This document shows, one piece after another, positions 46,143 to 56,068 of a stretch of DNA of 64,000 nucleotides (position 1 is its first letter; each line of letters opens with the position of its first letter). Under the pieces are notes generated by a model, which saw nothing but the letters and a program-made list of their open reading frames with translations, searched no databases and had not been told where the DNA came from. The DNA comes from Gluconobacter sp. Dm-62 (GTDB taxonomy: Bacteria; Pseudomonadota; Alphaproteobacteria; Acetobacterales; Acetobacteraceae): assembly GCF_018256155.1 (NCBI RefSeq), contig NZ_JAERLY010000004.1, positions 186,001 to 250,000 on the forward strand, given 5' to 3'. Made by a program: the position numbers and the translations under genes.

Positions 46143-46274
46143 TCAGCCGTGAATGGCGCAGACCACTACGATCAGCGGTGTCGCGGCCAGAAAGAGCCAG
46201 GCTCCGATGGAGCAGGTTTTCACAACACGGGTACCCATGTGACGCAGCAGGGGCCTACGAACGGATACGGACAT
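46143..46274 (-). CDS. Small membrane protein (43 aa)
   Basis: An ATG at 46274 preceded by GAGGAAG (5 bases after AGGA) opens a 43-codon frame. It has a basic N-terminus (SVRRPLLRH) and one hydrophobic helix (WLFLAATPLIVVVC). The ribosome site and helix support a real small gene; there is no known family. It is flanked downstream by the strong terminator. It could be a stress or respiratory accessory peptide, but nothing proves this. Confidence 0.5.
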   Translation of the reverse strand: MSVSVRRPLLRHMGTRVVKTCSIGAWLFLAATPLIVVVCAIHG

Positions 46275-46428
46275 ATCTTCCTCGAATCTGACAGTGTTCG
46301 ACAGATCCGGAGATAGCGCCCGATCCCCGGCCGGGGCGAGTCACCAATCATCTCGTTCTGTCACATGGCAGGGTCTTCAATGATCCCCGAATATGGCAAG
46401 ATCATGCCCCATTCAGGGCATTTTCCTC

Positions 46429-47124
46429 TCAGATCGAAACCCGGCGCCCCAGTGTCAGGAACATGCCCGCATCGAGAATGTCCTTCTCGCGGTTTTCCAT
46501 CGTGCGGACGAGTTCATCATCCTGCCCCCACGTCACGAGCTGCGATTTCTCGTCGTTATTGGCCCACAACACAGTATCGGCGAGGCTGACAGCGCCTCCC
46601 ACGATCGCCAGCGACAGCAACAGACTGCCCGTCGCCTGCGCCAGAACGCCCAGAACCGCAAGGTCCAGATCATCCCGCGCCGCCAGAAGCTGCGCCAGAG
46701 CGTCCGTATAACCCTCGGGCTGCACCACCGGCATGAGACCATCGGTTACACTCGGATGGATCCCGTAACCCGAAAGCCAGGCGAAAACCTGCGATGCAAC
46801 CGGCCCGATCCCGTCTTCACAGTAGCAGAGCCCATCATCCACCCCGAGTCCGAGGAGCATGTCACGCGCCGCCTGCGGATCGGGTGCGATACGTTCGATC
46901 ATGGTCCCGGCGATCCGCGTCAGAGGCAGAGACTCCGGCGTGAAGGCCGCACCTTCCGCAATCTGCCCCCACTCCCCCGCAATAGCTTCGGCCAGTGCAG
47001 GCGAACGAACGGCCAGAATCCGGCCCTGCGGCAGACGGATCGAACGGCCATCCAGACGCGGCTCGAACAGCCCGTCCTCCGATACGACCGAAACCGCCTT
47101 CCAGAAACGCTTGTGCCCGCTCAA
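46429..47124 (-). CDS. ATP12-family F1-ATPase assembly chaperone
   Basis: A 231-residue ATP12 protein, a chaperone for the F1 alpha subunit known from mitochondria and Alphaproteobacteria. It begins GHKRFWKAVSV and contains LDGRSIRLPQG, LAEAIAGEWGQIAEG, PLTRIAGTMIERI, and LLGLGVDDGLCYCEDG. Overlap of the ATG with the preceding AsmA stop (ATGA) places it last in the rarA-rluC-asmA operon. No ATP synthase genes are in the window. Confidence 0.9.
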   Translation of the reverse strand: MSGHKRFWKAVSVVSEDGLFEPRLDGRSIRLPQGRILAVRSPALAEAIAGEWGQIAEGAAFTPESLPLTRIAGTMIERIAPDPQAARDMLLGLGVDDGLCYCEDGIGPVASQVFAWLSGYGIHPSVTDGLMPVVQPEGYTDALAQLLAARDDLDLAVLGVLAQATGSLLLSLAIVGGAVSLADTVLWANNDEKSQLVTWGQDDELVRTMENREKDILDAGMFLTLGRRVSI

Positions 47125-49640
47125 TGCAGAACTCCCAGAGCCCGCAGGATATCCCCGGCCTTCGAATGATGCGCCTTGACCGCCGCAGGAGCCGGACCAG
47201 CCTGCCCTTCACGGGCCGCAGCCAACGGTGCCGTGCAGGGATCGACCGTATTGCTGTCCCCGCCGATCGTCACATGAAAATTGCCGCCCGCATCGCGATC
47301 CTGCGCGACATGCGGCGCACCCAGCGTGCCCGTCAGCACAACCGGCGTGGAGGCACCCGCCCCCTCAAAATCCACCACGGGCAGAAGGCGCAGATTAAGA
47401 GCCTGCGTCCCAAGCCCGACAGTCCCGCTGCCAGACGTCGAGAACCGACCGGACTGAAGCCCCAGCGTGTCGATATGGGCGACGTCGTTCGCGATGCTCA
47501 TGTGCAGCCCCAGACAGCGAAGCAACCGCCCCCCTTTCCCGAGCACCACACTGGCCGCAGACCCTGCCATCTGGCCGAGCAGTTCGCTCTGCACCTGACC
47601 ATCCACCATCGAAATCCCCAGATGGCCGTCCAGAGACTGCCGCAGTTCGTCGGAACTGTTGCCCTTCGCCGAAAGCTGCCCCACGACCTGCACCGGCCCC
47701 TGAAGCAGAAGCGGCATCCCAAGCTGGGTCTCCAGCAGACCGGCCGGAAGCATCAGCGGCTGGAACGTCACGCTGCCCGTCACCGGCAGCGCACTGGCAT
47801 CCAGTTCCGCCATTCCCGAAAGCGGCAGTCCCTGGGCCTGACCCGAAATCGGATCCAGACGCAGATGACCGCCCGAGAGCGTCAGGCGCGTTACCAGATC
47901 GGTATATTCGCGGCCGGCAAAGACAACATGATCCGCCGTCAGATGCAGGTTCACATCCTGCGCCCGCAGCCGCTTCACCCATGAAGGCGTCGGATCGGCA
48001 GGCGTTGCAGCAACCGAAAGATGATTGGGCGCAGTCGGAACTGGACCGTCGTTCTGCGGAGCGACAGGCTTCGGCACAGCGATGCCCGGAACAACAGGCT
48101 GCGCTACCGGAGCAGCCGGAGATGCGGACGGAAGCCAGAGGCCCTTGAGCACGTCCAGATCCATTTTTGCCGCATGCAGATTTCCGCTGATAACCGGCGG
48201 CACGTCATGCCCCAGAACCAGCTTCAGAGCCCCGTCCAGCGACAGTTCCTGACTGCCGAATGTCAGCCCATCGAGCAACATATTCTCGCGGTCATGCGCA
48301 TCCAGCGTCCCGTGCAGGCTGACGTCATGCAGAACCACACCGGGCAGATGGAGCGTCTTGCCGTTTCCCTCCGCCACCAGATGTCCGTTTTCCGCACCAA
48401 TCGTCCCCGATATGGCAAACCGTGCATTATCCTCGGCATTCACGGCTGGCGCACCCGACACCAGACCCGTCTGGCTGCGCAGTTCCGCCGTCAGGGGAAC
48501 CGCAGTCCGCAGTCCATTCTGCCAGGCAGCAAGTGCCTGCTGCATCGTTCCGGCGCCCGCTTCCACATGCCAGGCCGTGTCCCGCCACTGCGTATCCGCC
48601 GTGAGCGTCAGCGCCGCATCCGGTCCGGCAGAATCGATGTGCAGGTTCCGCACCGTGCCCTGACGCAGCGCGACATAACCGGCATGCAGATGCACGCGCG
48701 TCGGCTTCATCCCGGCCAGAACCTGACGCAGCAGCGCGTTCCCATCCAGATCCGTCAGCGAACCGAGAGAACCCTCGATCGCTACGTCACCGCCGAGTGC
48801 CGGAACGAAAGGCAGGTTGGCGTGCGGAAACAGACGGTGCACATCCTGAAGATTGGGCCATTCGCCCTGCGCCGTCAGAACGACATTTTCCATTCGCGAC
48901 GGATTACCGATCCGTCCGTCCAGATTCAGCCAGTCGCGCTTGTCCCCGTCACCCAGCGTCGTCCCGATGCTGAAGGCCCAGGGCTGCGTGCCGCGGATCT
49001 GCGACAGGTTGCCGACATGCCCCTTCACCGTGAACGGTGTCCCGGCATGGTGCCCCTGAAGGCTGATCCACGGACTGGAACTCCGCAGCCCCGCCAGATC
49101 CAGCGCATCCAGCCCGAACGATCCGCTCGTGCGGGTCAAACGGTCATTCCACAGCACGGCAGCCTGCGCGACATGCAGCCCGTCCAGCGACAGATCCCAG
49201 TGCGCGTGAATCCGCTGCCCACTCTGACCATGGACCGGCAGGGAGGCGTTTTCATCTTCATGATCCGGCGTCAGGGACCAGTTCGCTTGTCCGTCCAGTC
49301 CCCGGACCAGATTAACCGTCGCACCTTCGATCACGAAGTCCTGAAACCGGACTTCACGATGCAACAGGGCGAAAACGGCAATCCCGGCATGGACCGTATG
49401 GGCCTTGAGAACCGGCATCTGTCCATCGCGCGTCAGCACGACGTCAGACGCCTCAAAGGCCGGCCAGGGCAGAAGCTGCACCGACGAATGACGGACCTGC
49501 ATCGAAAGCCCCGTCTGGTGCTTCAGCGCCACAGCCACGCGCTCGCGCAGCGCGTCCTGATCGATCAGGAAATGCGTGGCCACGCTGACGCCGACAAGGG
49601 CAACGATGGCGGCAATCAGAGCGCCGGTAAGCTTCTTCAT
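47121..49640 (-). CDS. AsmA-family inner-membrane protein
   Basis: An 839-residue protein with an N-terminal membrane anchor (GALIAAIVALVGVSVATHFL) and the AsmA start PWPAFEASDVVLTRDG. A long beta-rich periplasmic region follows, with a C-terminal AsmA-like domain from about residue 560. This fits bridge-like proteins proposed to move phospholipids to the outer membrane. An Ala/Pro-rich linker sits near residues 510-550. Its ends overlap rluC (ATGA) and atp12 (ATGA). The operon position is unusual because in other Alphaproteobacteria rluC and atp12 are often close together without it. Confidence 0.88.
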   Translation of the reverse strand: MKKLTGALIAAIVALVGVSVATHFLIDQDALRERVAVALKHQTGLSMQVRHSSVQLLPWPAFEASDVVLTRDGQMPVLKAHTVHAGIAVFALLHREVRFQDFVIEGATVNLVRGLDGQANWSLTPDHEDENASLPVHGQSGQRIHAHWDLSLDGLHVAQAAVLWNDRLTRTSGSFGLDALDLAGLRSSSPWISLQGHHAGTPFTVKGHVGNLSQIRGTQPWAFSIGTTLGDGDKRDWLNLDGRIGNPSRMENVVLTAQGEWPNLQDVHRLFPHANLPFVPALGGDVAIEGSLGSLTDLDGNALLRQVLAGMKPTRVHLHAGYVALRQGTVRNLHIDSAGPDAALTLTADTQWRDTAWHVEAGAGTMQQALAAWQNGLRTAVPLTAELRSQTGLVSGAPAVNAEDNARFAISGTIGAENGHLVAEGNGKTLHLPGVVLHDVSLHGTLDAHDRENMLLDGLTFGSQELSLDGALKLVLGHDVPPVISGNLHAAKMDLDVLKGLWLPSASPAAPVAQPVVPGIAVPKPVAPQNDGPVPTAPNHLSVAATPADPTPSWVKRLRAQDVNLHLTADHVVFAGREYTDLVTRLTLSGGHLRLDPISGQAQGLPLSGMAELDASALPVTGSVTFQPLMLPAGLLETQLGMPLLLQGPVQVVGQLSAKGNSSDELRQSLDGHLGISMVDGQVQSELLGQMAGSAASVVLGKGGRLLRCLGLHMSIANDVAHIDTLGLQSGRFSTSGSGTVGLGTQALNLRLLPVVDFEGAGASTPVVLTGTLGAPHVAQDRDAGGNFHVTIGGDSNTVDPCTAPLAAAREGQAGPAPAAVKAHHSKAGDILRALGVLH

Positions 49641-50647
49641 TTTGCAGCCCCCCGGCCCTTTGCGCTGCTGCTTCCGCCGCGAACCCGCTTGGGCGCGGGC
49701 GTGTCACCCGCCACGAAACCCAGCGTGCGGAACGTCTCGCGCATATGCGGCGGCAAAGGGGCCGTCACGATCAAGCGCCCCCCGGCAGGATGCGGAATAT
49801 CGAGCTGACGCGCATGCAGATGAAGCCGGTCGATGAACCCTTCCGGATGCGCGGCCTTCCCGCCATAGCGCGGATCGCCCAGGATCGGCGTGCCGATGGA
49901 TTCGGTATGCACACGAAGCTGATGCGTCCGTCCCGTCAGCGGAGACAGCTTCAGCCAGCTCAGCTTCTTTCCGGCCGCATCAAGGGTAGCGTAGTCCGTC
50001 TTGGCCGAAGCCGCATCTTCCTCACCGCGGGCAGCGGCAATCACCAGCGCCGCACCACCCGCACCGATCTTGGCCAGAGGCTGATCAATGATGCCGGATT
50101 CCGGTGAAGGCCGCCCGACAACCACGGCCCAGTACGTCTTCTCCACATCACGCCCACGGAACGCCGCCGCAAGCTTGGCTGCCACACCCGGCGTGCGCGC
50201 AATCAGCAGAATGCCCGACGTGTCACGGTCAATGCGATGCACCAGACGCGGACGGTCCCCGCCCTCGGGGCGCAGACCATCGAGCATCATGTCCACATGC
50301 TTGAGAATGCCCGGGCCGCCCTGCGTCGCAAGGCCCGATGGCTTATCGAGAACCAGCAGATGCTCATCCTCGTAAATCACCATCTTCTTGATCTCACGCG
50401 CCAGCATCGGATCCGGCGGCGGCAGGGGCGCGGGCTTGTCCACATCCGGAAGCGGCGGGATGCGGACGCTCTGTCCGGGGATCAGGCGCGCGTTTGTCTG
50501 GACACGGCCTCCCTCCACGCGGATCTGTCCTTTGCGGCACAGTTTCTGGAGCGCGCCCTGCGTCAGATTGGGGTAGTGACGTCTGAACCAGCGGTCGAGG
50601 CGAATATCGGCCTCATCCTCGGTCACGATGCGGTTGGTAACTGTCAT
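49637..50647 (-). CDS. RluC-type 23S rRNA pseudouridine synthase
   Basis: A 336-residue RluA-family enzyme. It has an N-terminal S4 RNA-binding domain (LTQGALQKLCRKGQIRVEGG), the catalytic motif with the nucleophilic Asp in RLVHRIDRDTSGILLIAR, and further RluA motifs (SPLTGRTHQLRVH). A C-terminal tail is basic and Ser/Lys-rich. It probably modifies several 23S rRNA uridines (RluC sites 955, 2504 and 2580 in E. coli), but the exact targets are inferred. It is coupled to rarA upstream and the AsmA gene downstream by ATGA overlaps. Confidence 0.9.
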   Translation of the reverse strand: MTVTNRIVTEDEADIRLDRWFRRHYPNLTQGALQKLCRKGQIRVEGGRVQTNARLIPGQSVRIPPLPDVDKPAPLPPPDPMLAREIKKMVIYEDEHLLVLDKPSGLATQGGPGILKHVDMMLDGLRPEGGDRPRLVHRIDRDTSGILLIARTPGVAAKLAAAFRGRDVEKTYWAVVVGRPSPESGIIDQPLAKIGAGGAALVIAAARGEEDAASAKTDYATLDAAGKKLSWLKLSPLTGRTHQLRVHTESIGTPILGDPRYGGKAAHPEGFIDRLHLHARQLDIPHPAGGRLIVTAPLPPHMRETFRTLGFVAGDTPAPKRVRGGSSSAKGRGAAK

Positions 50648-52062
50648 GGTTCGCGGGATGCCCTCTTGGCGGCCCGCATGTCCAGAAGTTTTCTGATACG
50701 CCCCTCATGTCCGCGGTCCGTGGGATGATAAAGAGACGCTCTGGGCATCCCTTCCGGAAAGTAGTTCTGACCCGAAAACGCGTCTTCGCTATCGTGGTCG
50801 TATTCATAGCCCTTGCCGTACCCGATGTCCTTCATCAGGGACGTTGGCGCATTCAGGATATGCGACGGCGGCATCAGACTGCCGGTATCGCGCGCCAGAG
50901 CACGGGCCGCCTTGTAAGCCGCGTAAACCGCATTGGATTTCGGCGCGGTCGCCAGATGAACCACGACCTGTGCCAGCGCCAGCTCCCCTTCCGGAGAGCC
51001 CAGCCGCTCATAGGTCTGCCATCCCGCCACGGCCATCGGCAGCGCGGAAGGATCGGCCTGCCCCACATCCTCGGCCGCAAACCGCGTCAGACGCCGGGCG
51101 ACGTAGCGCGGATCCTCCCCGCCCTCCAGCATCCGCGCGAACCAGTACAGAGCCGCATCCGGATCACTGCCCCGCAGCGATTTGTGCAGCGCGGAAATGA
51201 GATTATAGTGCTCTTCCCGGTCCCGGTCATACAGGATCGCCCGGCGGGACAGAATCGCCGCCAGATTGCGCGGCGTCAGCACTTTTGATGGATCAAGCGC
51301 CACAAGCTGCTCGACCATATTCAGCAGATACCGCCCGTCCCCGTCCGCCATGGCGCGCAGACTGGCCCGTGCTTCGGGATCGAGCGGGAGCGGACGGCCG
51401 ACTTCCTCTTCCGCATGCAGCAGCAGGCTTTCAAGGCTCGCATCATCCAGCCGGTTCAGCACCAGAACCTGACACCGCGACAGCAACGCCGCATTCAGCG
51501 CAAAAGATGGGTTTTCGGTCGTCGCGCCCACCAGAACCACCGTCCCACGTTCCACATAGGGCAGGAACCCGTCCTGCTGCGCCCGGTTGAAGCGATGGAT
51601 CTCGTCCACGAACAGGAGCGTACCCTTGCCCGTTGCCGCCTGTTTCTGGTCGGCTTCCTCAAACGCCCGACGCAGATCCGCTACGCCGAAAAAAACAGCA
51701 GAAATCTGCGAATAAAACAGCCCCGCACGGCCCGCTAGAAGTCGCGCAATTGTCGTCTTGCCACAGCCCGGACCGCCCCAGAGGATCAGGCTGGACAGCG
51801 TACCTCGTGCCAGCATCCGCGTCAGCGTGCCTTCAGGCCCGAGCAGATGATCCTGCCCCCGCACGTCTTCCAGCCGCTTCGGCCGCAGACGGTCCGCCAG
51901 AGGCTGCGTCCGTGACGGCGGACGCCGCTGCACCTGTGGTGCCTCGATCGGGCGCTGCTGCCGCATATTTTCAGGCGCGCGGGACTGCATACGGCCGGAG
52001 GCATGTCCCGACGGGCGGTTCGCATCCGGAGCACCGCCGAAAAGATCTGTCATATCGGTCAC
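50644..52062 (-). CDS. rarA: Replication-associated recombination protein RarA (MgsA)
   Basis: An AAA+ clamp-loader-like ATPase of 472 residues acting at stalled forks. An extra N-terminal Arg/Pro-rich segment (about 55 residues) precedes PLADRLRPKRLEDVRGQDHLLG. Walker A GGPGCGKT is at 96-103, Walker B is LFVDEIHRFN, sensor 1 is VLVGATTENPSF, and the C-terminal domain has KSLRGSDPDAALYWFARMLEGG and YLPDH-like spacing. It is first in the operon with rluC, asmA and atp12. Confidence 0.95.
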   Translation of the reverse strand: MTDMTDLFGGAPDANRPSGHASGRMQSRAPENMRQQRPIEAPQVQRRPPSRTQPLADRLRPKRLEDVRGQDHLLGPEGTLTRMLARGTLSSLILWGGPGCGKTTIARLLAGRAGLFYSQISAVFFGVADLRRAFEEADQKQAATGKGTLLFVDEIHRFNRAQQDGFLPYVERGTVVLVGATTENPSFALNAALLSRCQVLVLNRLDDASLESLLLHAEEEVGRPLPLDPEARASLRAMADGDGRYLLNMVEQLVALDPSKVLTPRNLAAILSRRAILYDRDREEHYNLISALHKSLRGSDPDAALYWFARMLEGGEDPRYVARRLTRFAAEDVGQADPSALPMAVAGWQTYERLGSPEGELALAQVVVHLATAPKSNAVYAAYKAARALARDTGSLMPPSHILNAPTSLMKDIGYGKGYEYDHDSEDAFSGQNYFPEGMPRASLYHPTDRGHEGRIRKLLDMRAAKRASREP

Positions 52063-52178
52063 TGGCGTCTCCCGCTCCCCGGTCCGTCCTCAGAAAGTCT
52101 CCCAGTGCATATGGGAAGCCCGGCCGGTCAGGATAATCCCCGGCCTCACCATACCGGAGCATAACCCCGGCCGCCGAC

Positions 52179-55100
52179 TTAATGAAGGATGCGCCGCAAT
52201 ACGCCGGGCAGCAGCATCGACAGCGGATTGACCGACAGATCGGGCTTCTCCACCGTACCGTGCAGCTCGAAGGTCGCCGCCAGCAGGCCGCCTCCCTTTT
52301 CGGGAGACATCAGATGGCCCAGCACGGGCAGGCGCCCCGGCAGCGCATTAAGCCCGAATACCGGCACGATCGTTCCGGTCAGGTTCAGCCCCGACGTTTT
52401 CAGATCGATCGGCCCTTCCATCGTGGCGCCCAGCGCCTGATTACCGATCACCCCGTCATGCAGCACCAGCAGGTTCCCCGCCAGACTCAGACGCGTGGCA
52501 AGATGGCTGATCTCGAAGCGGTCCAGATGATTGGTCAGCCAGTGCAGCGGTGACAGGTCCGACACCGCCGTCAGCGTCAGCGGTGGCCGCAGGAACTGCG
52601 ACGGACCCATTTCCACATGCCCGCGGAAAGGCGGCAGCCCGCCCCAAAGCCCCGCTGATTTGGTATTCCGCCCTTCCGGCACTTTTCGAACGGTCTCGTC
52701 CGGCGTGAACACCCCATCCAGATGCGTCTGCCCGCCCCGGATGCGGTCATACAGCCCCAGGCCGTCGAGCAGCGTGCCGAGATTGTCGATATCCAGCACG
52801 AACGGGTGCTCACGCCCGGTATCAGCCAGAACCGCCCGGACCCGCGTCGGCGCATCGAGCGCAAATCGCCCCGATGTCAGATGCCCGTTCCGCAGTTCGA
52901 TCTGCGAGACGACACCCCCTACCTGCGCCTTGGGTCCATAATAGACATGCGGCGCATTCAGGCTGATGGACCAGTTGTCCCCCATGGACGCGCCTTTGCC
53001 ACCGGAACCCTCCTGCGGCGCAGCGGCCTGTGTCGGGGGATGGGGTGCGAACATCGGCGCCAGATCCAGCGGATCCGCATCAACGCTCACGCCAATCGGC
53101 TGCTCCACGCTCTGCGGCAGGGTGATGCGCGCATCACCTTCCGTGCGGCCAATGCGAAAGCCCTCAAGCACGATCCCCGTCAGCTTGCCGGCGAGCGTCA
53201 CGCCCCGCCCCGCCACAGACAGCCCGGTCCCATGCGCCTGCAACCCGTCCAGAACCGACATCCTTCCGTTCTGAAAGCCCATATGCACCATCGCCGTCGC
53301 GGGCTCCCCCATGGGCTTGGCCCAGATGGGGACCGTCAGTGCCGCCTGCGCCATGTCCAGCGAGAGCTTCAGATCGGAGGTTTCATTGGCCTGCTGCACG
53401 AAATGCGCGTTCAGCACCGCATGCCCGTGAAACAGTCCACCCGGCGCAATCCGGGCCTTCGCCGTGGACGCCGGGTCCAGAACCGAGCGCGCATCAATTG
53501 TCTGCAACACCCGGGACGGCGCCCCCCCTTTGAAGTTCTCATGCAGCACGACATGCGTGGGGATACCTGCGAGCCGTCCATCCCCTGTCAGGTCCAGCGC
53601 GTCTTCAGTGGCGGACATCTTTCCCGATGCCCCGTCCACGGCCTGCCCCATCAGGACATTGCCCAGATGCACGCCGGAGAACGTCGCCTGCGTCCACACA
53701 TGGAGCGCCCCGTCCGGAATATGCGCGACAAGCGGCAGCGTCATTCGCACATGCGCATCCACCATCCCTGCCGGCTGCGTGAACGGCAGCGGATGCCGCG
53801 CTAGAAGATGCAGACGCGGATGCGCCAGCGCGGACATGAACCCCGCCAGAGACCCCGTCAGATGCGTGGAAATATCGCCGGTCTGGTCCTTCGCATACAG
53901 CTTGCCAATCCGGATTTCTCCTTCGGGCAGCAGCACATCATCTTTCACGCCGGTGGACTGGACCCCCCGGCTCAGATCAATCACCAGCGTCTCAGGCCCG
54001 TCAAAATGCAGAGACGCATCAAGACCTGTGGCGGGAGGAACCGGACGCAGCCAGTTCACCGTCAGCCCATGCCCTGTCAGCTGCCCCTGCACCGAGACCG
54101 GCATGATCTTATCCGGACCATGATCGCTGTGCAGATGGGCCTTGACCTCCAGATCACGCCCGGTCCCATCCGTGATGTTCTTTGAAATCCAGCGCCGCCC
54201 ACCCTTGATGATGGTTGCCGGCCAGATGGAGCCCAGCGTCGCAAAGCGGATTCCGTCCAGCCCGGCCTCGACATCCCCATCCATCACCTGAGGCTCGCGC
54301 ACATTGTCCAGCCGCAGGCCGGCCGAGGCATGAACATGCGTCAGCGCGCCTGCGCTATCCGCGACATCCAGCGAGGCGGACGAAACTTCAACCGTCGCGC
54401 CACCAGCCAGACCGGGATGATCCATCCGCAGATGTACGCGCACCTGTCCGGCATGAAGACGAATAGGCTCGGCCGTTTTCTGAAAAACCTGCCCGTCACC
54501 CAGCGCCAGATTCAGCATCAGGTCCGATGGCTGCTCATCCATGCCGCGCGGCATGAATACCGCGTCCGCCCCGATGGAAACCGGCACACGCCAGGCCGCC
54601 GCGAGCGGACTGAAAATACCAAGCTGCGCGGGCTCGAATGGCGTGGTGCCCAGATGAAGCTGGCCGGTCTTCCCGACCTGTCTGGCCTGCGCCGTCAGGG
54701 TAGTGTTGAACCCGTCAAGCAGGATCGCGGCACGGGCGGTGCCCGTCCAGACGAAATCCTGCGAGCGCGGGGCCACGCGGATCCGACGCGCCTGCATTTC
54801 GACCGGCCCGATCACAGCGGTCCGCCCCTGCGGCAGTCCGGCAAGGGTGATGGACACGTTGTGCACATCAATCGCCCGCAGCCGATCAAGCCGTGTCGGT
54901 ACACCCCTGCCACCACGTTTCTGGTTCGGCAGATCCATATCCACGTCGCCATCGGGCAGACGGCGCAGGGCCAGCGTGGCATTCTCAAGACGCAGGGTGC
55001 GCGGCGCAATCACGCCTTCAAACAGCGCGCTCAGCGACAGAACCGCATCAGCCTCCTCGGCGCGTTCCGCAATCAGGTTGTCAAAACGCGTGACCTTCAG

Positions 55101-55439
55101 CCCGCGCGCCATCAGCACCAGCCCGGCGGGAACGCCACCCGCCGCAGGCTGCCACTGGATGCGCAGCGTATCCCAGCTCAGACGCCCGGCCGGGTGCCCG
55201 GGACGCTTGCCCGCCGCAATGGAAACAGGCTCCACGAAATGTGAGACGCGGGTGATGTCCACCGGACCATGCGCCAGTTCCCACAGGAAAACGCTCCCCG
55301 CGGCAGCCGCGAGGGCAAGCGGCGTAACGCAGACCAGCGCGACCCAGCGCGCCACATGCAGATGCCGGGGCATATGCGGCCCCGGACAGAAAGGATGAAA
55401 ACGCCTGCGGGGAGGACGCGGGAAGTCGGGGACGGCCAT
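52179..55439 (-). CDS. Large AsmA-like/YhdP-type envelope protein
   Basis: A 1086-residue protein with a single N-terminal transmembrane helix (WVALVCVTPLALAAAAGSVFL, shown in part). A very long beta-rich periplasmic region follows, and the C-terminal AsmA-like domain contains LDLKTSGLNLTG-like strands and ends near LPGVLRRILH. This matches the YhdP/TamB group that bridges the inner and outer membranes for phospholipid transport. ATG 55376 (MPRHLH) is a possible start, which would drop a Pro/Arg-rich 21-residue leader. It is 116 bases upstream of rarA and the second AsmA-type protein in this block. Confidence 0.82.
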   Translation of the reverse strand: MAVPDFPRPPRRRFHPFCPGPHMPRHLHVARWVALVCVTPLALAAAAGSVFLWELAHGPVDITRVSHFVEPVSIAAGKRPGHPAGRLSWDTLRIQWQPAAGGVPAGLVLMARGLKVTRFDNLIAERAEEADAVLSLSALFEGVIAPRTLRLENATLALRRLPDGDVDMDLPNQKRGGRGVPTRLDRLRAIDVHNVSITLAGLPQGRTAVIGPVEMQARRIRVAPRSQDFVWTGTARAAILLDGFNTTLTAQARQVGKTGQLHLGTTPFEPAQLGIFSPLAAAWRVPVSIGADAVFMPRGMDEQPSDLMLNLALGDGQVFQKTAEPIRLHAGQVRVHLRMDHPGLAGGATVEVSSASLDVADSAGALTHVHASAGLRLDNVREPQVMDGDVEAGLDGIRFATLGSIWPATIIKGGRRWISKNITDGTGRDLEVKAHLHSDHGPDKIMPVSVQGQLTGHGLTVNWLRPVPPATGLDASLHFDGPETLVIDLSRGVQSTGVKDDVLLPEGEIRIGKLYAKDQTGDISTHLTGSLAGFMSALAHPRLHLLARHPLPFTQPAGMVDAHVRMTLPLVAHIPDGALHVWTQATFSGVHLGNVLMGQAVDGASGKMSATEDALDLTGDGRLAGIPTHVVLHENFKGGAPSRVLQTIDARSVLDPASTAKARIAPGGLFHGHAVLNAHFVQQANETSDLKLSLDMAQAALTVPIWAKPMGEPATAMVHMGFQNGRMSVLDGLQAHGTGLSVAGRGVTLAGKLTGIVLEGFRIGRTEGDARITLPQSVEQPIGVSVDADPLDLAPMFAPHPPTQAAAPQEGSGGKGASMGDNWSISLNAPHVYYGPKAQVGGVVSQIELRNGHLTSGRFALDAPTRVRAVLADTGREHPFVLDIDNLGTLLDGLGLYDRIRGGQTHLDGVFTPDETVRKVPEGRNTKSAGLWGGLPPFRGHVEMGPSQFLRPPLTLTAVSDLSPLHWLTNHLDRFEISHLATRLSLAGNLLVLHDGVIGNQALGATMEGPIDLKTSGLNLTGTIVPVFGLNALPGRLPVLGHLMSPEKGGGLLAATFELHGTVEKPDLSVNPLSMLLPGVLRRILH

Positions 55440-55498
55440 AGACGGTCATCGGCGCGTTTCCGGCCTGTCTCCCTCATGAAAAGTTAGGGGTGAGGCGC

Positions 55499-56005
55499 TC
55501 AGGCCTCTGAAGAGAGGTCCCGGAAGGCCTGTGCCACCAGAGCGGCATGATCCGCAGGCTTCACCTTGCGCCATACGTTCCGGATGATGCCTTGGCCATC
55601 GACCAGAAAGGAACTGCGCTCCATACCCATATAAGTCCGGCCATACATGGATTTCTCAACCCATGTTCCGTATGCCTCGGCGACGACATGATCCTCGTCA
55701 GAGGCCAGCGGAAATTCCAGACCATATTTCGTCGCGAATTTTTCAATCTTCGCCACAGGATCAGGGCTGACCCCGATAATGGTCAGCCCGTCCGCCTCGA
55801 ATTTTGGCAGAACGTCCTGCAGACCGCAGGCCTGCGTCGTACAGCCGGGCGTATCCGCTTTCGGATAGAAGTAAAGCAGATAGGGTTTGCCGCTCAGCCC
55901 CACACTGCTCACAGTCCGTCCACCCGAGGCGGCAAGCGTGAAATCTGGCGCCCGGTCACCCGGTTGCAGGTCTGTTTTCTGGGAAGAAACTGTCATAACC
56001 GGCAT
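55499..56005 (-). CDS. bcp: Thioredoxin-dependent peroxiredoxin (Bcp/PrxQ)
   Basis: A 168-residue peroxiredoxin that reduces hydroperoxides. It has GDRAPDFTL, the peroxidatic motif YFYPKADTPGCTTQAC with the resolving Cys five positions later (atypical two-Cys Bcp pattern), and SPDPVAKIEKFATKYGLEFPL. The product is cytoplasmic. It is monocistronic, 59 bases from the large AsmA-like gene upstream region and in the same direction. Confidence 0.94.
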   Translation of the reverse strand: MPVMTVSSQKTDLQPGDRAPDFTLAASGGRTVSSVGLSGKPYLLYFYPKADTPGCTTQACGLQDVLPKFEADGLTIIGVSPDPVAKIEKFATKYGLEFPLASDEDHVVAEAYGTWVEKSMYGRTYMGMERSSFLVDGQGIIRNVWRKVKPADHAALVAQAFRDLSSEA

Positions 56006-56068
56006 GATTGCCTGACCTGTCCGGTCCGATCAAGGCAAACCGGACGGAAACCGTTCAGTATCCCGAGA

